DNA of 62,490 nucleotides, taken from NCBI GenBank assembly GCA_023391015.1, contig JAEWBT010000132.1, positions 1 through 62,490 on the forward strand. Reading direction: 5' to 3'. How positions within the stretch are numbered: position 1 is the first letter of the stretch; the number at the start of each line of letters is the position of its first letter. Positions 35,303 to 44,166 of this stretch are shown piece after piece. Both the position numbers and the translations under genes were made by a program. The notes beneath the pieces were generated by a model. It searched no databases. It saw only the letters and a program-made list of their open reading frames with translations, and was not told the origin of the DNA. Source of the stretch: Bacteroidota bacterium. Its GTDB lineage: Bacteria > Bacteroidota > Bacteroidia > Chitinophagales > Chitinophagaceae.

Positions 35303-35349
35303 GGAAAGAGCCACGTGCCAGAAATGTGCTGGTACGTGGCTCTTTTTTT
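35303..35349. terminator. Bidirectional terminator
   Basis: The long stem AAAGAGCCACGTGCCA/TGGTACGTGGCTCTTT ends in a T run and lies between convergent genes. Confidence 0.9.
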
Positions 35350-35391
35350 AGAAACGAAGTGTCATAAGTAGACACTTTTGTACGTGGCTTA

Positions 35392-36624
35392 TTATGCCCG
35401 CTTCAACTGTGCAAAGGCATCGGTAATCCGTTTCATGGCTTCCTGAAGGTTTTCCATGCTGGTGGCATAGCTCATCCGGATGCAGTTGGCATCGCCGAAA
35501 GCCGCGCCATAAACGGTGTTTAAATAGGCTTTGTTGAGCAGGTACATGGAGATGTCTTCGTCGGTTTCCAAGCGCTCACCGTCAGGCGTTACGGAGCCGA
35601 AATAAGCGCTTACGTCGGGGAACGCATAGAACGCGCCCTCGGGCATGGGCACCTGCAAGCCCGGAATTTTCCGGAGGCTGCCGATCACAAAATCGCGGCG
35701 CTCGCGGAAGGCAGCGGTCATTTCTTGAGTAGCCGTAAGGTCATGAGTGAGGGCTTCTACACCGGCGTATTGCGCAATGATGTTGGCCCCGGAGGTAAAC
35801 TGGCTTTGCAGTTTTTCGCAGGCTTGCACGATGGCTTTTGGTGCGGCCATATAGCCCAGTCGCCAGCCGGTCATGGCAAAGCCTTTGGAGAAACCGTTTA
35901 CGATCACCGTGCGGTCGCGCAAGGTCTCAAACTGCGCAATGCTCTGGTGGCCTTCTTCGCCGTAATTGATATATTCGTAGATCTCGTCGCTTACAATCAC
36001 CACCTGCGGATGGCGCTCAAAAACCTCGGCCAGTGCGGCCAGCTCGGCTTTGGAGTACACGGCACCGGTGGGGTTGCAGGGAGCCGAGTAGATAAACATC
36101 TTGGTTTTGGGCGTAATAGCCGCTTCCAGCTGCGCCGGCGTGATTTTAAAATCCTGCGAAACCGGGCCTGGCACATATACCGGGATGCCTTCGGCGAGCG
36201 AAACCAGCGCGCCATAAGTTACCCAAAACGGTGTAGGGATCACCACCTCGTCGCCGGGGTTGATCAAACACAAAATAGCGTTGGCCAATGATTGCTTCGC
36301 ACCGGTGGAAACGATGGTTTCTTCCGGCAGATAATGCAACCCGTTGTCGCGGCGCAGCTTGTCGCAAATGGCCTGCCGCAGTTCCGGAATACCGGCCACG
36401 GGTGGGTACTTGGTACGCCCTTCTGCCATGGCGCGAATGGCGGCTTCGCAGATAAAATCGGGCGTCCGGAAGTCGGGCTCGCCGAGACTCAGGTCGATGA
36501 GCGGAACGCCTTTGGCGCGAAGCTCGCGGCCCAGGCGGGCCATCTTGATTGTTTGGGGTTCCTGAATGCGGTCGAGGCGCTGGGCAAGTTGCACCGGCGC
36601 AAGCGTTTCTGTTGACAAAACCAA
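35392..36624 (-). CDS. aspC: PLP-dependent aminotransferase, aspartate aminotransferase type
   Basis: This ~410-residue fold-type I aminotransferase shows DLSLGEPDFRTPDFI, PPVAGIPELRQAI, SAPCNPTGAVYS, the Asp-X-Ile-Tyr segment VSDEIYEYI, the PLP lysine in VNGFSKGFAMTGWRLGY and the substrate arginine in CIRMSYATS. This is the class I aspartate/aromatic aminotransferase group. No ATG fits the N-terminus; TTG at 36624 or 36618 is the likely start. It would interconvert aspartate and oxaloacetate. The exact substrate is not provable by eye. Confidence 0.92.
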   Translation of the reverse strand: MVLSTETLAPVQLAQRLDRIQEPQTIKMARLGRELRAKGVPLIDLSLGEPDFRTPDFICEAAIRAMAEGRTKYPPVAGIPELRQAICDKLRRDNGLHYLPEETIVSTGAKQSLANAILCLINPGDEVVIPTPFWVTYGALVSLAEGIPVYVPGPVSQDFKITPAQLEAAITPKTKMFIYSAPCNPTGAVYSKAELAALAEVFERHPQVVIVSDEIYEYINYGEEGHQSIAQFETLRDRTVIVNGFSKGFAMTGWRLGYMAAPKAIVQACEKLQSQFTSGANIIAQYAGVEALTHDLTATQEMTAAFRERRDFVIGSLRKIPGLQVPMPEGAFYAFPDVSAYFGSVTPDGERLETDEDISMYLLNKAYLNTVYGAAFGDANCIRMSYATSMENLQEAMKRITDAFAQLKRA

Positions 36625-36708
36625 GAAAATTTTAGAGAACCGGCGGGTGCAGGTCTTTTTTTATAAAAAGAAAAACGCAAAGGTGCGGCTTTCTCTACGA
36701 ATAAAACC

Positions 36709-37221
36709 TTAGTGGGTGTAGGCGTCGGTGAAGAAGGCCAGATAGAGCGCCAGCAGGGTGATAATGCCGATGGCGACCGAAAGCAGCAAAATCGTGCGGC
36801 GATAGGCCTGGTTGATGGTTTTTGCTTTATGCAGCTCGCTCACGTTGGTAATCACGTTTTCGATCCGGTTGAAAGCCGTTTCGCCTTTCACCACGTAGTC
36901 ATAGGCACCGTAGCGCATGCTTTCCACGGCCACCTCCAGCTTGTCTTGTCCGGAAAGCATGATGACCTGCGTTTCGGGGCGGGCTTCTTTAAGCGCCTGA
37001 AGCACCTGTACACCGTTTTTGGCGTCGCGGTTCTGGCTGTTGAGATGGTAATCGAGGATTACGATTTCCGGATTCAGCGTCATGTTTTGCAACGCTTCCT
37101 CGCCTGTTTCAAATACTTTAAGCTCGTAGAGAAACCGCTCAGAGAGATAGTCTTTAAGCATTTCGTTCTGGATAGGCTCGTCGTCCACCAGAAACATATA
37201 GCGCTTGGCATCTACCGCCAT
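36709..37221 (-). CDS. Single-domain response regulator with C-terminal membrane anchor
   Basis: This 170-residue protein starts at MAVDAKRYMFLVDDEP; an upstream in-frame start is less likely. The receiver domain has D13/D14, phospho-acceptor D57 in PEIVILDYHL and the Lys in YVVKGE (112). There is no DNA-binding domain. After a helical linker comes one membrane segment (residues ~143-164, ILLLSVAIGIITLLALYLAFF). A membrane-tethered receiver is unusual and may act as a phosphate sink or localised partner of the kinase encoded upstream on the same strand (97 nt gap). Confidence 0.85.
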   Translation of the reverse strand: MAVDAKRYMFLVDDEPIQNEMLKDYLSERFLYELKVFETGEEALQNMTLNPEIVILDYHLNSQNRDAKNGVQVLQALKEARPETQVIMLSGQDKLEVAVESMRYGAYDYVVKGETAFNRIENVITNVSELHKAKTINQAYRRTILLLSVAIGIITLLALYLAFFTDAYTH

Positions 37222-37317
37222 AACAAATAAAAAGAGGTTGGGGAAGCCCAATATACGCCTGTTTTTCCGGAAAGCAAGGAAGTTGACCTAAACAGTAGCA
37301 GATCGCCTTTCAGGACG

Positions 37318-39957
37318 TTAAGAATTTCCGGAAATCTTGCCTCTCAACTCGTCAAAAGCCGCCTCGCACACCCGCTCCAGGTTTTCGGAAAGGGGCCGGA
37401 GCGTCTCCAGGCTGCCCGCCCCGCCGGCCACCTGTTCCATCAGCAAAACATTGCTGACTTCTTCCTTTACGCCCATATATGCCAACTGTGGCTTCAGGGA
37501 ATGGGCCGCAATCCGGACGGCTTCCAGATCGCCCTTTTGCAGGCCCTGGCGAATTTCTCCCAAAAGTCGCGGCGCATTGGTGAGAAACATCTGAATATAC
37601 TTTTCCATCTTGGTCGGGGAGCCGCCCGAAAAGCTTTGGAGAAAGCCGAGGTCGGTTACTTTTTCCGGGAGCGGCGGAAGTGCAGGCTGGGGCGATGCCT
37701 TTGACGGACCGGTTACGGCGACCCTTTTCTCGGGAAGGGCCAGCAGCATGGCTTTTTTCAGATCGTCGATTGAAAAAGGCTTGGGCACATAGGCATTCAT
37801 GCCCGCCGACAGGTATTTGTCCACGTCTTCGCGCAACACATTGGCCGTCATGGCAATGATGGGAATGCTACACGCGGGCTGAAAAAGCTTCGTACGAATG
37901 ATTCGGGTAGCCTGCACGCCATCCATCACCGGCATTTGCACATCCATAAAAATGAGGTCAAACGGTTGTTCCTGGAGCAGATCCACAGCCACCTGTCCGT
38001 TTTCGGCAAACGAAAGTTGCGCCCCGGGCAGTAGATCCTGCAAAGTGTCTTCCGCCACCATGCGGTTAAATTCATTGTCTTCCACCACCAGAATGCGGGC
38101 TTGGGCGAAATGTTCCGGCAACGTCAGCATCTCAGGCTGCGCCGCAGTCGGTTCCAGGGCTTCCACGCCGGAAATGGGAAAGCTTATTTCTACAAAAAAC
38201 GTCGTCCCAACCCCTTTCTCGCTTTCCACCGACAAGCTGCCGTCCATCAGGTCCACCAGCTGCTTGGAAATGGTAAGCCCCAATCCGGTGCCGCCAAACT
38301 TCCGGGCGGTGTCGGAGCCGGCCTGTGTAAAGGACTCAAAAATCTGCGACACATACTCCGGCGAAATGCCGATGCCGGTATCTTCGATGTCGAACCGCAC
38401 CCGTGCTTCCTCAGGCGTTTGCTGCGCGAGCAACGCCCGAACAGAGACCGTTCCTTTTTCGGTAAACTTCACGGCGTTGCCCGCAAGGTTGAGTAAAACC
38501 TGAGTGAGGCGCGTGGGGTCGCCAGTTAGGATTTCCGGAATTTGGGCGTCGATTTCCGTCTCGAAAAGCAAGCCTTTCTCTTCGGCTTTAATCCCCAGGA
38601 CTTCCCGCACGTTTTCGAAAACGGCGGCCACCGAAAAAGGTATTTTTTCCAGTTGAATTTTTCCGGCCTCCAGTTTGGAAAAGTCCAGGATGTCGTTGAT
38701 AATCACCAGCAAATTGTCGGCACTCTGGCGAATGGCGGTGAGGTATTTGAGTTGCTCTGGTGCGGGCGACCGATCCAGCAACAGCCGCGTCATGCCCACA
38801 ATCGCGTTCATGGGCGTGCGGATTTCATGGCTCATGTTGGCCATGAATTGTTGCTTGAGCAATGCCGTTTTTTCGGCTACTTCCCGCTCTTTATGGGCCA
38901 GTTCCAGCTCCTGCCGCAGTTGCAGGCTGCGCAGTTTGTTGAAGGCCGTTTGCCGGAAGATTTCTTCTTTCAGCTTTTCAAACGCCCGCAGGTGGTGGTA
39001 GGCCTGCGGCAGATTGCCCATGAGCTCGTAGAGCGACGCATACGTTTCGTGGATGGCCATCACATCCGAGCGGCGCTGCGAATCTTCGGCTAGGCTCATG
39101 GCTTTTTCGAAATGCGCTTCGGCCCGCCGGTAGTTGCCTTCCTGCATCCGGATGCAGCCCTGATAGTAATAGCAGGTAATGGGTACTTCCACATCGCCCA
39201 TTTCTTCACCCACCTTCAGCGCGTTGGCCAGGTATTCTTCCGCCGGTCCGGAAACATCCATTTTATAATACACCTTTCCGATGCCGCTGAGGGCCAGGGC
39301 GTGAGCGATGGTGCCGGGGTCGGATAGTTCGGCATTGCGCTGAAAGTGGTTAAGGGCAGCGCTGTAATCGCCTTGTTTAAAATAGATGTTGCCCAGAATG
39401 TAGTGCAGGTTGCCAAGGCGGTGAATGTCTCTTTGGTCGCTAAAAACCGGCAAGGCCCGCTGTGCTGATTCCAGCGCACCATCGTAATCGGCCAGATCAT
39501 AATAGATAGCCGCGATAGACGCGAGGGTTACGGCCTGCGCTTTCAGGTCGCCGGATTCCTCAATGAGTTGCAGGGCTTTGTCCAGGTAATTGAGGCCGCG
39601 CACCAGGTCGCCGAGGTCGCGATAGACGGCGGCGAAGTTGTTGAGCACCCGCGTTTCCAGCCCTTTGTTTTTCACTTCGCGGGCGATGTCGTAGGCGTCG
39701 TTCAAGACCTCGCGCGCGTCTTCATACTCGCCCAGTCGCCAGTAGCACCAGCCTTTCATATTGAGGCCGCGCCCTTTTCCCAGTGTGTAGCCGGCAGCGT
39801 CGGAGCGGCTGAGGATTTCGTCGGCGAGGGTCAGTGCTTTTTCCACGTCATAGTTGCGCACCTCCATTGCCTGATCAATCAGAATGTCAATGCGCTCGTT
39901 TTCTGTTTGCGCGTGCTCATAATCGTGCTGTAATTCGTTGTAGCGAAGCGTATCCAT
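37318..39957 (-). CDS. TPR-containing hybrid histidine kinase with receiver and HPt domains
   Basis: This 879-residue protein has about seven TPR repeats at residues ~1-330, then a coiled coil and HisKA with H377 in FMANMSHEIRTPMNAIVG. The ATPase domain has LLNLAGNAVKFTEKG, DTGIGISPE and GTGLGLTISKQL. The receiver has VVEDNEFNRM and D672 in FMDVQMPVMDG. The C-terminal HPt has H819 in AAHSLKPQLAYMG. No transmembrane helix is visible, so sensing is probably cytoplasmic through the TPRs. A full H-D-H relay is present, which could pass phosphate to the anchored receiver encoded next. Confidence 0.94.
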   Translation of the reverse strand: MDTLRYNELQHDYEHAQTENERIDILIDQAMEVRNYDVEKALTLADEILSRSDAAGYTLGKGRGLNMKGWCYWRLGEYEDAREVLNDAYDIAREVKNKGLETRVLNNFAAVYRDLGDLVRGLNYLDKALQLIEESGDLKAQAVTLASIAAIYYDLADYDGALESAQRALPVFSDQRDIHRLGNLHYILGNIYFKQGDYSAALNHFQRNAELSDPGTIAHALALSGIGKVYYKMDVSGPAEEYLANALKVGEEMGDVEVPITCYYYQGCIRMQEGNYRRAEAHFEKAMSLAEDSQRRSDVMAIHETYASLYELMGNLPQAYHHLRAFEKLKEEIFRQTAFNKLRSLQLRQELELAHKEREVAEKTALLKQQFMANMSHEIRTPMNAIVGMTRLLLDRSPAPEQLKYLTAIRQSADNLLVIINDILDFSKLEAGKIQLEKIPFSVAAVFENVREVLGIKAEEKGLLFETEIDAQIPEILTGDPTRLTQVLLNLAGNAVKFTEKGTVSVRALLAQQTPEEARVRFDIEDTGIGISPEYVSQIFESFTQAGSDTARKFGGTGLGLTISKQLVDLMDGSLSVESEKGVGTTFFVEISFPISGVEALEPTAAQPEMLTLPEHFAQARILVVEDNEFNRMVAEDTLQDLLPGAQLSFAENGQVAVDLLQEQPFDLIFMDVQMPVMDGVQATRIIRTKLFQPACSIPIIAMTANVLREDVDKYLSAGMNAYVPKPFSIDDLKKAMLLALPEKRVAVTGPSKASPQPALPPLPEKVTDLGFLQSFSGGSPTKMEKYIQMFLTNAPRLLGEIRQGLQKGDLEAVRIAAHSLKPQLAYMGVKEEVSNVLLMEQVAGGAGSLETLRPLSENLERVCEAAFDELRGKISGNS

Positions 39958-40145
39958 GCTGTGCTAAAATAAGGCGGTATTTCCGGAAATGTGGGCCCGA
40001 TGTGTTTCGCCTTTGGTTGAAAAAGAAGCGTTGCAAAAAATACGATTTCCGGAAATGCTTTGGCAAACAGCCCGTACATTGCAAAGAGCGGGAACGAAAA
40101 CCTGTTTCTGTTATAAAAAAAGTTCATTCTAACCCGCTTTTCGCC

Positions 40146-40964
40146 ATGCCACCTGCTTCCAACGCAACCGATTCTTATATCATTTCCGGCGGTGCGGCAG
40201 GCAAAGCACGGCTTTCGGTGCTGGCCGAAGTGTTGCGCAGCTCTACCCGCGAGTTGCTCTTGCGCTTGGGCAACTTAACCGGAAAAACGTTGCTGGATGT
40301 GGGCTGCGGCGGGGGCCATGTGGCCTTTATGATGGGCGAATTAGTGGGCATTTCCGGAAACGTAACAGCGATTGATTTTGATGGACAGCTGGTTTCGCTC
40401 AACCAACAACAGGCCGCCGAAGCCGGTATAACCAATGTTCATTTTGAAACCGGCAGCGCCTACGCGCTTTCCTACGAAAATGCTTTTGACAGGGCTTATG
40501 CGCGTTTTCTGCTTTCGCACCTTCAGACGCCGGAAGCAGCCATCGGCCGGATGCGGGAGAGCCTGAAAAAGGATGGATGGATCGTTGTGGAAGATGTGCA
40601 GTTCAGCGGTCACTTTTCGTTTCCGGAAAATAAGGCTTTCAACCAATATTTGGACTGGTATGCCGCCGCTGCCCGGCACAACAACCAGTATCCGGAAATC
40701 GGGCCGGAACTGCCGTCGATGCTGCGCCGGGCGGGTTTTACAGATGTGGGTTTTGATGTGATTCAGCCTGCGTTTGAAACCGGGCCGGGCAAGCAGATGG
40801 CGCTGATTACCCTCGACCGTATCAAAGACACGCTGCAATCACTGGGCATTGCGGATGCCACCGCGCTGGCGCAAACAACTGCCGACTTGCAGGCTTTCAC
40901 CGAATCAGGCGAAAGCATCATCAGTCTGCCCCGAATTTTCCGGGCCTGGGGGCGGAAACCTTAG
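40146..40964 (+). CDS. SAM-dependent class I methyltransferase
   Basis: This 272-residue protein has the SAM-binding motif I LLDVGCGGGHVAFMMG and the acidic residue of motif II in VTAIDFDGQLVSLNQQ. A UbiE/type 11-like core is followed by a C-terminal helical region (DTLQSLGIADATALAQTTADL). The ATG at 40146 (MPPASNATDSYIISGG) is chosen; upstream in-frame sequence overlaps the divergent kinase gene. The substrate is unknown. Two TTTCCGGAAA copies lie in the gene. Confidence 0.88.
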   Translation: MPPASNATDSYIISGGAAGKARLSVLAEVLRSSTRELLLRLGNLTGKTLLDVGCGGGHVAFMMGELVGISGNVTAIDFDGQLVSLNQQQAAEAGITNVHFETGSAYALSYENAFDRAYARFLLSHLQTPEAAIGRMRESLKKDGWIVVEDVQFSGHFSFPENKAFNQYLDWYAAAARHNNQYPEIGPELPSMLRRAGFTDVGFDVIQPAFETGPGKQMALITLDRIKDTLQSLGIADATALAQTTADLQAFTESGESIISLPRIFRAWGRKP

Positions 40965-41102
40965 ACGGAAGACAAAAGAGTAAGGTATCAAGTAATAAGT
41001 ATCAGGTATTAAGGCGCCGCGAGGACTTCTTGTTTCCGGAAACCGGCTTGGTTTTTGTCCGCTTTTTGGAATTCTTGCCGGATTTTACTTTCTTGTCCCG
41101 CC

Positions 41103-42347
41103 ATGACTACTGAAGAAAAACAAAGACAGCTCCGCCGCCATAAAGCCATTGCCACCGGCCTTTTCTTGCTGATGGTCGTCATCTATATCGTCACGCTTTT
41201 GCTCCTCAAAAAAGGCGCGGGCGGTGGCGTCGCGGCGCTGAATGCTTTTTCGGAAGCGGCGATGGTGGGCGCGCTGGCCGACTGGTTTGCGGTAACTGCC
41301 CTCTTTTATCACCCGCTCGGATTGCCCATTCCGCATACCAATCTCATTGAAAAAGGCAAGCAGCGCATAGGGGCCAACCTCGGTGGTTTTGTGGTGAGCA
41401 ACTTCCTGACCCCGGCCAATCTGCGGCCGTACCTGAGCAAACTAAAACCTTCCGGAATGCTGGCGAAGTGGCTGCAAAGTCCGAAACACCAGCAGATTAT
41501 CCTTTCCGAAGCGGCGAACCTGTTAGCGGATGTACTGGGCCGGGTGGATGACCGCGCCGTGGCGGCTTTTCTGGCGAAGCAAGGCAGCACGCTCCTGAGC
41601 GAGTTGCAGGTGAGCCGCCTGGTGAGCAGCGGGGTGCGCTACGCGGTGGAGCACAACGAGCAGGAAGCCGCTATTACCATGCTGGCCGACAAGATGCGCA
41701 CCTTTATCATCGAGCAGGAGGGACTGGTCCGCGAAAAGGTGAAAAAGGAAAGCTACTTTTTTGTGCCCGGCTTCGTGAACAACAAGCTGGCGGAGAAAAT
41801 CACCGGCGGGCTGGCCAAGTATTTCCGGGAAATTGCCGAAGACCCGAATCATCGCATCCGGCAGGAAATCAGTCGCGAGTTGTTGAAATGGGCCGACCAG
41901 CTCACCACCGACCCGACATGGGAAGCAAAATTTCAAAACCTGAAAGGTGCACTATTACCGCCGGAAAAACTGGAAGATTACGCCTTGGCCGCCTGGACGA
42001 AACTGAAAACTACGTTGTTGGAAGAGCTCTCTGTTCCCGATTCGTCCATGCTGCGCTACATTCAAAAAGCATTGCAGGAAGGTGTAGATAAGCTGGCGAC
42101 CGACGAAGCGATGCAGGAAAAAATTGACAACTGGGCGCGGGTGCAGGCTTATAGTGCGGTGCTGCGCTACAAAGACTCGGCGGGCGAACTGATTTCCAAC
42201 ACCGTGGGCAACTGGCCGGCGCGGGAACTCAGCCAGAAGCTGGAACTGGAAGTGGGTAAGGATTTGCAGTACATCCGCATCAACGGAACGCTGGTGGGCG
42301 GGCTGGTCGGGCTGCTGATTCACCTGCTGACGGTGTGGCTGGGGTAA
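41103..42347 (+). CDS. DUF445 membrane protein
   Basis: This 414-residue protein starts at MTTEEKQRQLRRHK. Its N-terminal membrane helix (ATGLFLLMVVIYIVTLLLL) is followed by the DUF445 hallmark AALNAFSEAAMVGALADWFAVTALFYHPLGLPIPHTNLI. The long middle is helical, and a second membrane helix closes the C-terminus (LVGGLVGLLIHLLTVWLG). Molecular function is unknown. Confidence 0.9.
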   Translation: MTTEEKQRQLRRHKAIATGLFLLMVVIYIVTLLLLKKGAGGGVAALNAFSEAAMVGALADWFAVTALFYHPLGLPIPHTNLIEKGKQRIGANLGGFVVSNFLTPANLRPYLSKLKPSGMLAKWLQSPKHQQIILSEAANLLADVLGRVDDRAVAAFLAKQGSTLLSELQVSRLVSSGVRYAVEHNEQEAAITMLADKMRTFIIEQEGLVREKVKKESYFFVPGFVNNKLAEKITGGLAKYFREIAEDPNHRIRQEISRELLKWADQLTTDPTWEAKFQNLKGALLPPEKLEDYALAAWTKLKTTLLEELSVPDSSMLRYIQKALQEGVDKLATDEAMQEKIDNWARVQAYSAVLRYKDSAGELISNTVGNWPARELSQKLELEVGKDLQYIRINGTLVGGLVGLLIHLLTVWLG

Positions 42348-42464
42348 TTTTTATCGGAACGCGGATGAAACGGGGCTTCAACGGGCTCAGCCTGACCACT
42401 GCCGAGCAAAACGGATTTTTACCTTAAAAGCAGGCATTTCTTCTGTGAAAAACTGGGCCAATCT

Positions 42465-43127
42465 GTGAGAAAAATAGCCATCATCCGCCAAACGATTTGG
42501 AACAGCATCCTGCTGCTGGCTTTGCTGTGGTTTTCGATGTTGATGGTGCGCATCACGCTGCAATACATTCCCTACAGTCCGACGGCGGCGTTTTTGCAAA
42601 TCAAGCAAACCGAAGTGGAAAGCCTGAGCTGGTATTTGCCGGTCTTTTACATTCATGTATACAGCGCCCTTTTCACGCTTCCGGCGGGCTTTACGCAGTT
42701 CCGGAAAAGTCTTCTCCAAAAAGCGCCGCGCCTCCACCGGCAACTGGGGTGGATGTATGCCGGAACGGTTCTACTTTTCGCCGCGCCCACCGGCTTGCTG
42801 ATGGGGCTGGTGGCTAATGGTGGCCCGGTTGCCGAAACATTTTTTATCACGCTGTCGCTTTTCTGGTGGATATCTACAGCACTGGCTATTACCACTGCCC
42901 GGAAAAAGAATTTTGCAGCGCACCGCGCGTGGATGATTCGCAGCTATGCGTTGGCACTTTCAGCCATCACACTCCGGCTTTGGAAGGTTATTTTAGTCAA
43001 AGCTTTTGCGCCGCCGCCGATGGATGTGTATGTGATTGTATCCGGACTGGGCTGGGTTCCCAACTGGTTGGCGGCGGAATGGATTATCTATCGCCAACGC
43101 CTGAACCGTTTTCGGGCACGTTTCTAA
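42465..43127 (+). CDS. DUF2306 membrane protein
   Basis: This 220-residue integral membrane protein has about six hydrophobic segments (ILLLALLWFSMLMVRI, VFYIHVYSALFTLPAGF, TVLLFAAPTGLLMGLV). It shows DUF2306-like LHRQLGWMYAG and AAHRAWMIRSYALALSAITLR with conserved histidines that might bind haem. The start is GTG at 42465. It may be co-transcribed with the DUF445 gene 117 nt upstream. Confidence 0.82.
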   Translation: MRKIAIIRQTIWNSILLLALLWFSMLMVRITLQYIPYSPTAAFLQIKQTEVESLSWYLPVFYIHVYSALFTLPAGFTQFRKSLLQKAPRLHRQLGWMYAGTVLLFAAPTGLLMGLVANGGPVAETFFITLSLFWWISTALAITTARKKNFAAHRAWMIRSYALALSAITLRLWKVILVKAFAPPPMDVYVIVSGLGWVPNWLAAEWIIYRQRLNRFRARF

Positions 43128-43160
43128 TACGCTTGATTTCCGGAAATTTCTCCTTTTTTT

Positions 43161-44087
43161 ATGAAGAAACCTGCATCTTTTCTCCTGGCTCTTTTGGTGT
43201 TCTTGACCGCCTGTAACGGCACCTCCACCGAAGAAGTCACCGTGACCCAAAACGGCGATACCGTTTCGGCTGCAACGGCCGTGGAACCCGAGCGCCATAC
43301 CGATCTTTATGGCACTTATACCGGCCCGTTTATGACCGTCTCCGAAACGATGGGCGACGGCGACTACCTGGATGACGTGGCACCCATCAGCATTTCCCTC
43401 ACGCGCATCACCGATAAAGGTGCCGTGGGCAAGTCGGTTTTAAAAGGAAAAGTGCGGCCATTTTCCGGAAAATACACCCAAACAGGCACTGGCGTGCGCT
43501 TTACAGTGGACGAGCCCGGCGACGACAAATACGACGGGCGCTTTGAGTTTACCGTTGCCGGCGACAGCCTCGTGGGCAACTGGCGGATGTATGACCCGAA
43601 CCTGCCGCGCCCTTATAAGGAATACACGCTGCACAAAAAGGCGTTTGTATATAACCCCAATCTGATGCTGAGTCCGGTGAGCGAAGATGGGCCGGATGAT
43701 GACAATGTAGATTACATCACCCACCGGACGGAAAAAATCCTGTACACACTGGAAGACGGCACGATTGACACGATGACGCAGGAGTTTTACCGGCAGGCGT
43801 CGGATGTGATTTATAAGCTGAACGGTAGCCGGCAGGCTTTTACCGAAAAGCAACTGAAAAACCTGCGCAAGCTGGATTTAGAGATTTTGCGCAACAGCAT
43901 TTTCGCCCGTCACGGCTTTTCATTTTCCAAGAAATCGGTGCGGCAGTTTTTTGAAAGCACCGATTGGTATATGCCGGTTTCAGCCAATGTAGACGCAGAG
44001 CTTACGGAGCTGGAGCGGCAGAATATCACCTTATTGAAGCGGTTTGAGCAGTACGCAACAGACCATTATGATACGTTTGGGCGGTGA
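43161..44087 (+). CDS. YARHG-domain lipoprotein
   Basis: This 308-residue lipoprotein has the signal LLALLVFLTAC. The first ~150 residues of the mature protein form a beta-rich domain (GTYTGPFMTVSETMGDGDYLD). The C-terminal YARHG domain reads LDLEILRNSIFARHGFSFSKKSVRQFFESTDWY with the variant FARHG. YARHG domains are extracellular or envelope modules of unknown function. One palindrome lies in the gene (43463). Confidence 0.85.
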   Translation: MKKPASFLLALLVFLTACNGTSTEEVTVTQNGDTVSAATAVEPERHTDLYGTYTGPFMTVSETMGDGDYLDDVAPISISLTRITDKGAVGKSVLKGKVRPFSGKYTQTGTGVRFTVDEPGDDKYDGRFEFTVAGDSLVGNWRMYDPNLPRPYKEYTLHKKAFVYNPNLMLSPVSEDGPDDDNVDYITHRTEKILYTLEDGTIDTMTQEFYRQASDVIYKLNGSRQAFTEKQLKNLRKLDLEILRNSIFARHGFSFSKKSVRQFFESTDWYMPVSANVDAELTELERQNITLLKRFEQYATDHYDTFGR

Positions 44088-44113
44088 GGTTCCGGAAACA
44101 ACAACAGCAAAAC

Positions 44114-44148
44114 AAAAAAGCCCCGCGAAATTTTTCGCGGGGCTTTTT
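44114..44148. terminator. Bidirectional terminator between YARHG gene and tuf
   Basis: The stem AAAAAGCCCCGCGAAA/TTTCGCGGGGCTTTTT is A/T flanked and ends the tRNA-tuf unit 19 nt past tuf. Confidence 0.95.
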
Positions 44149-44166
44149 CACTAAAAGAAGTACTTC

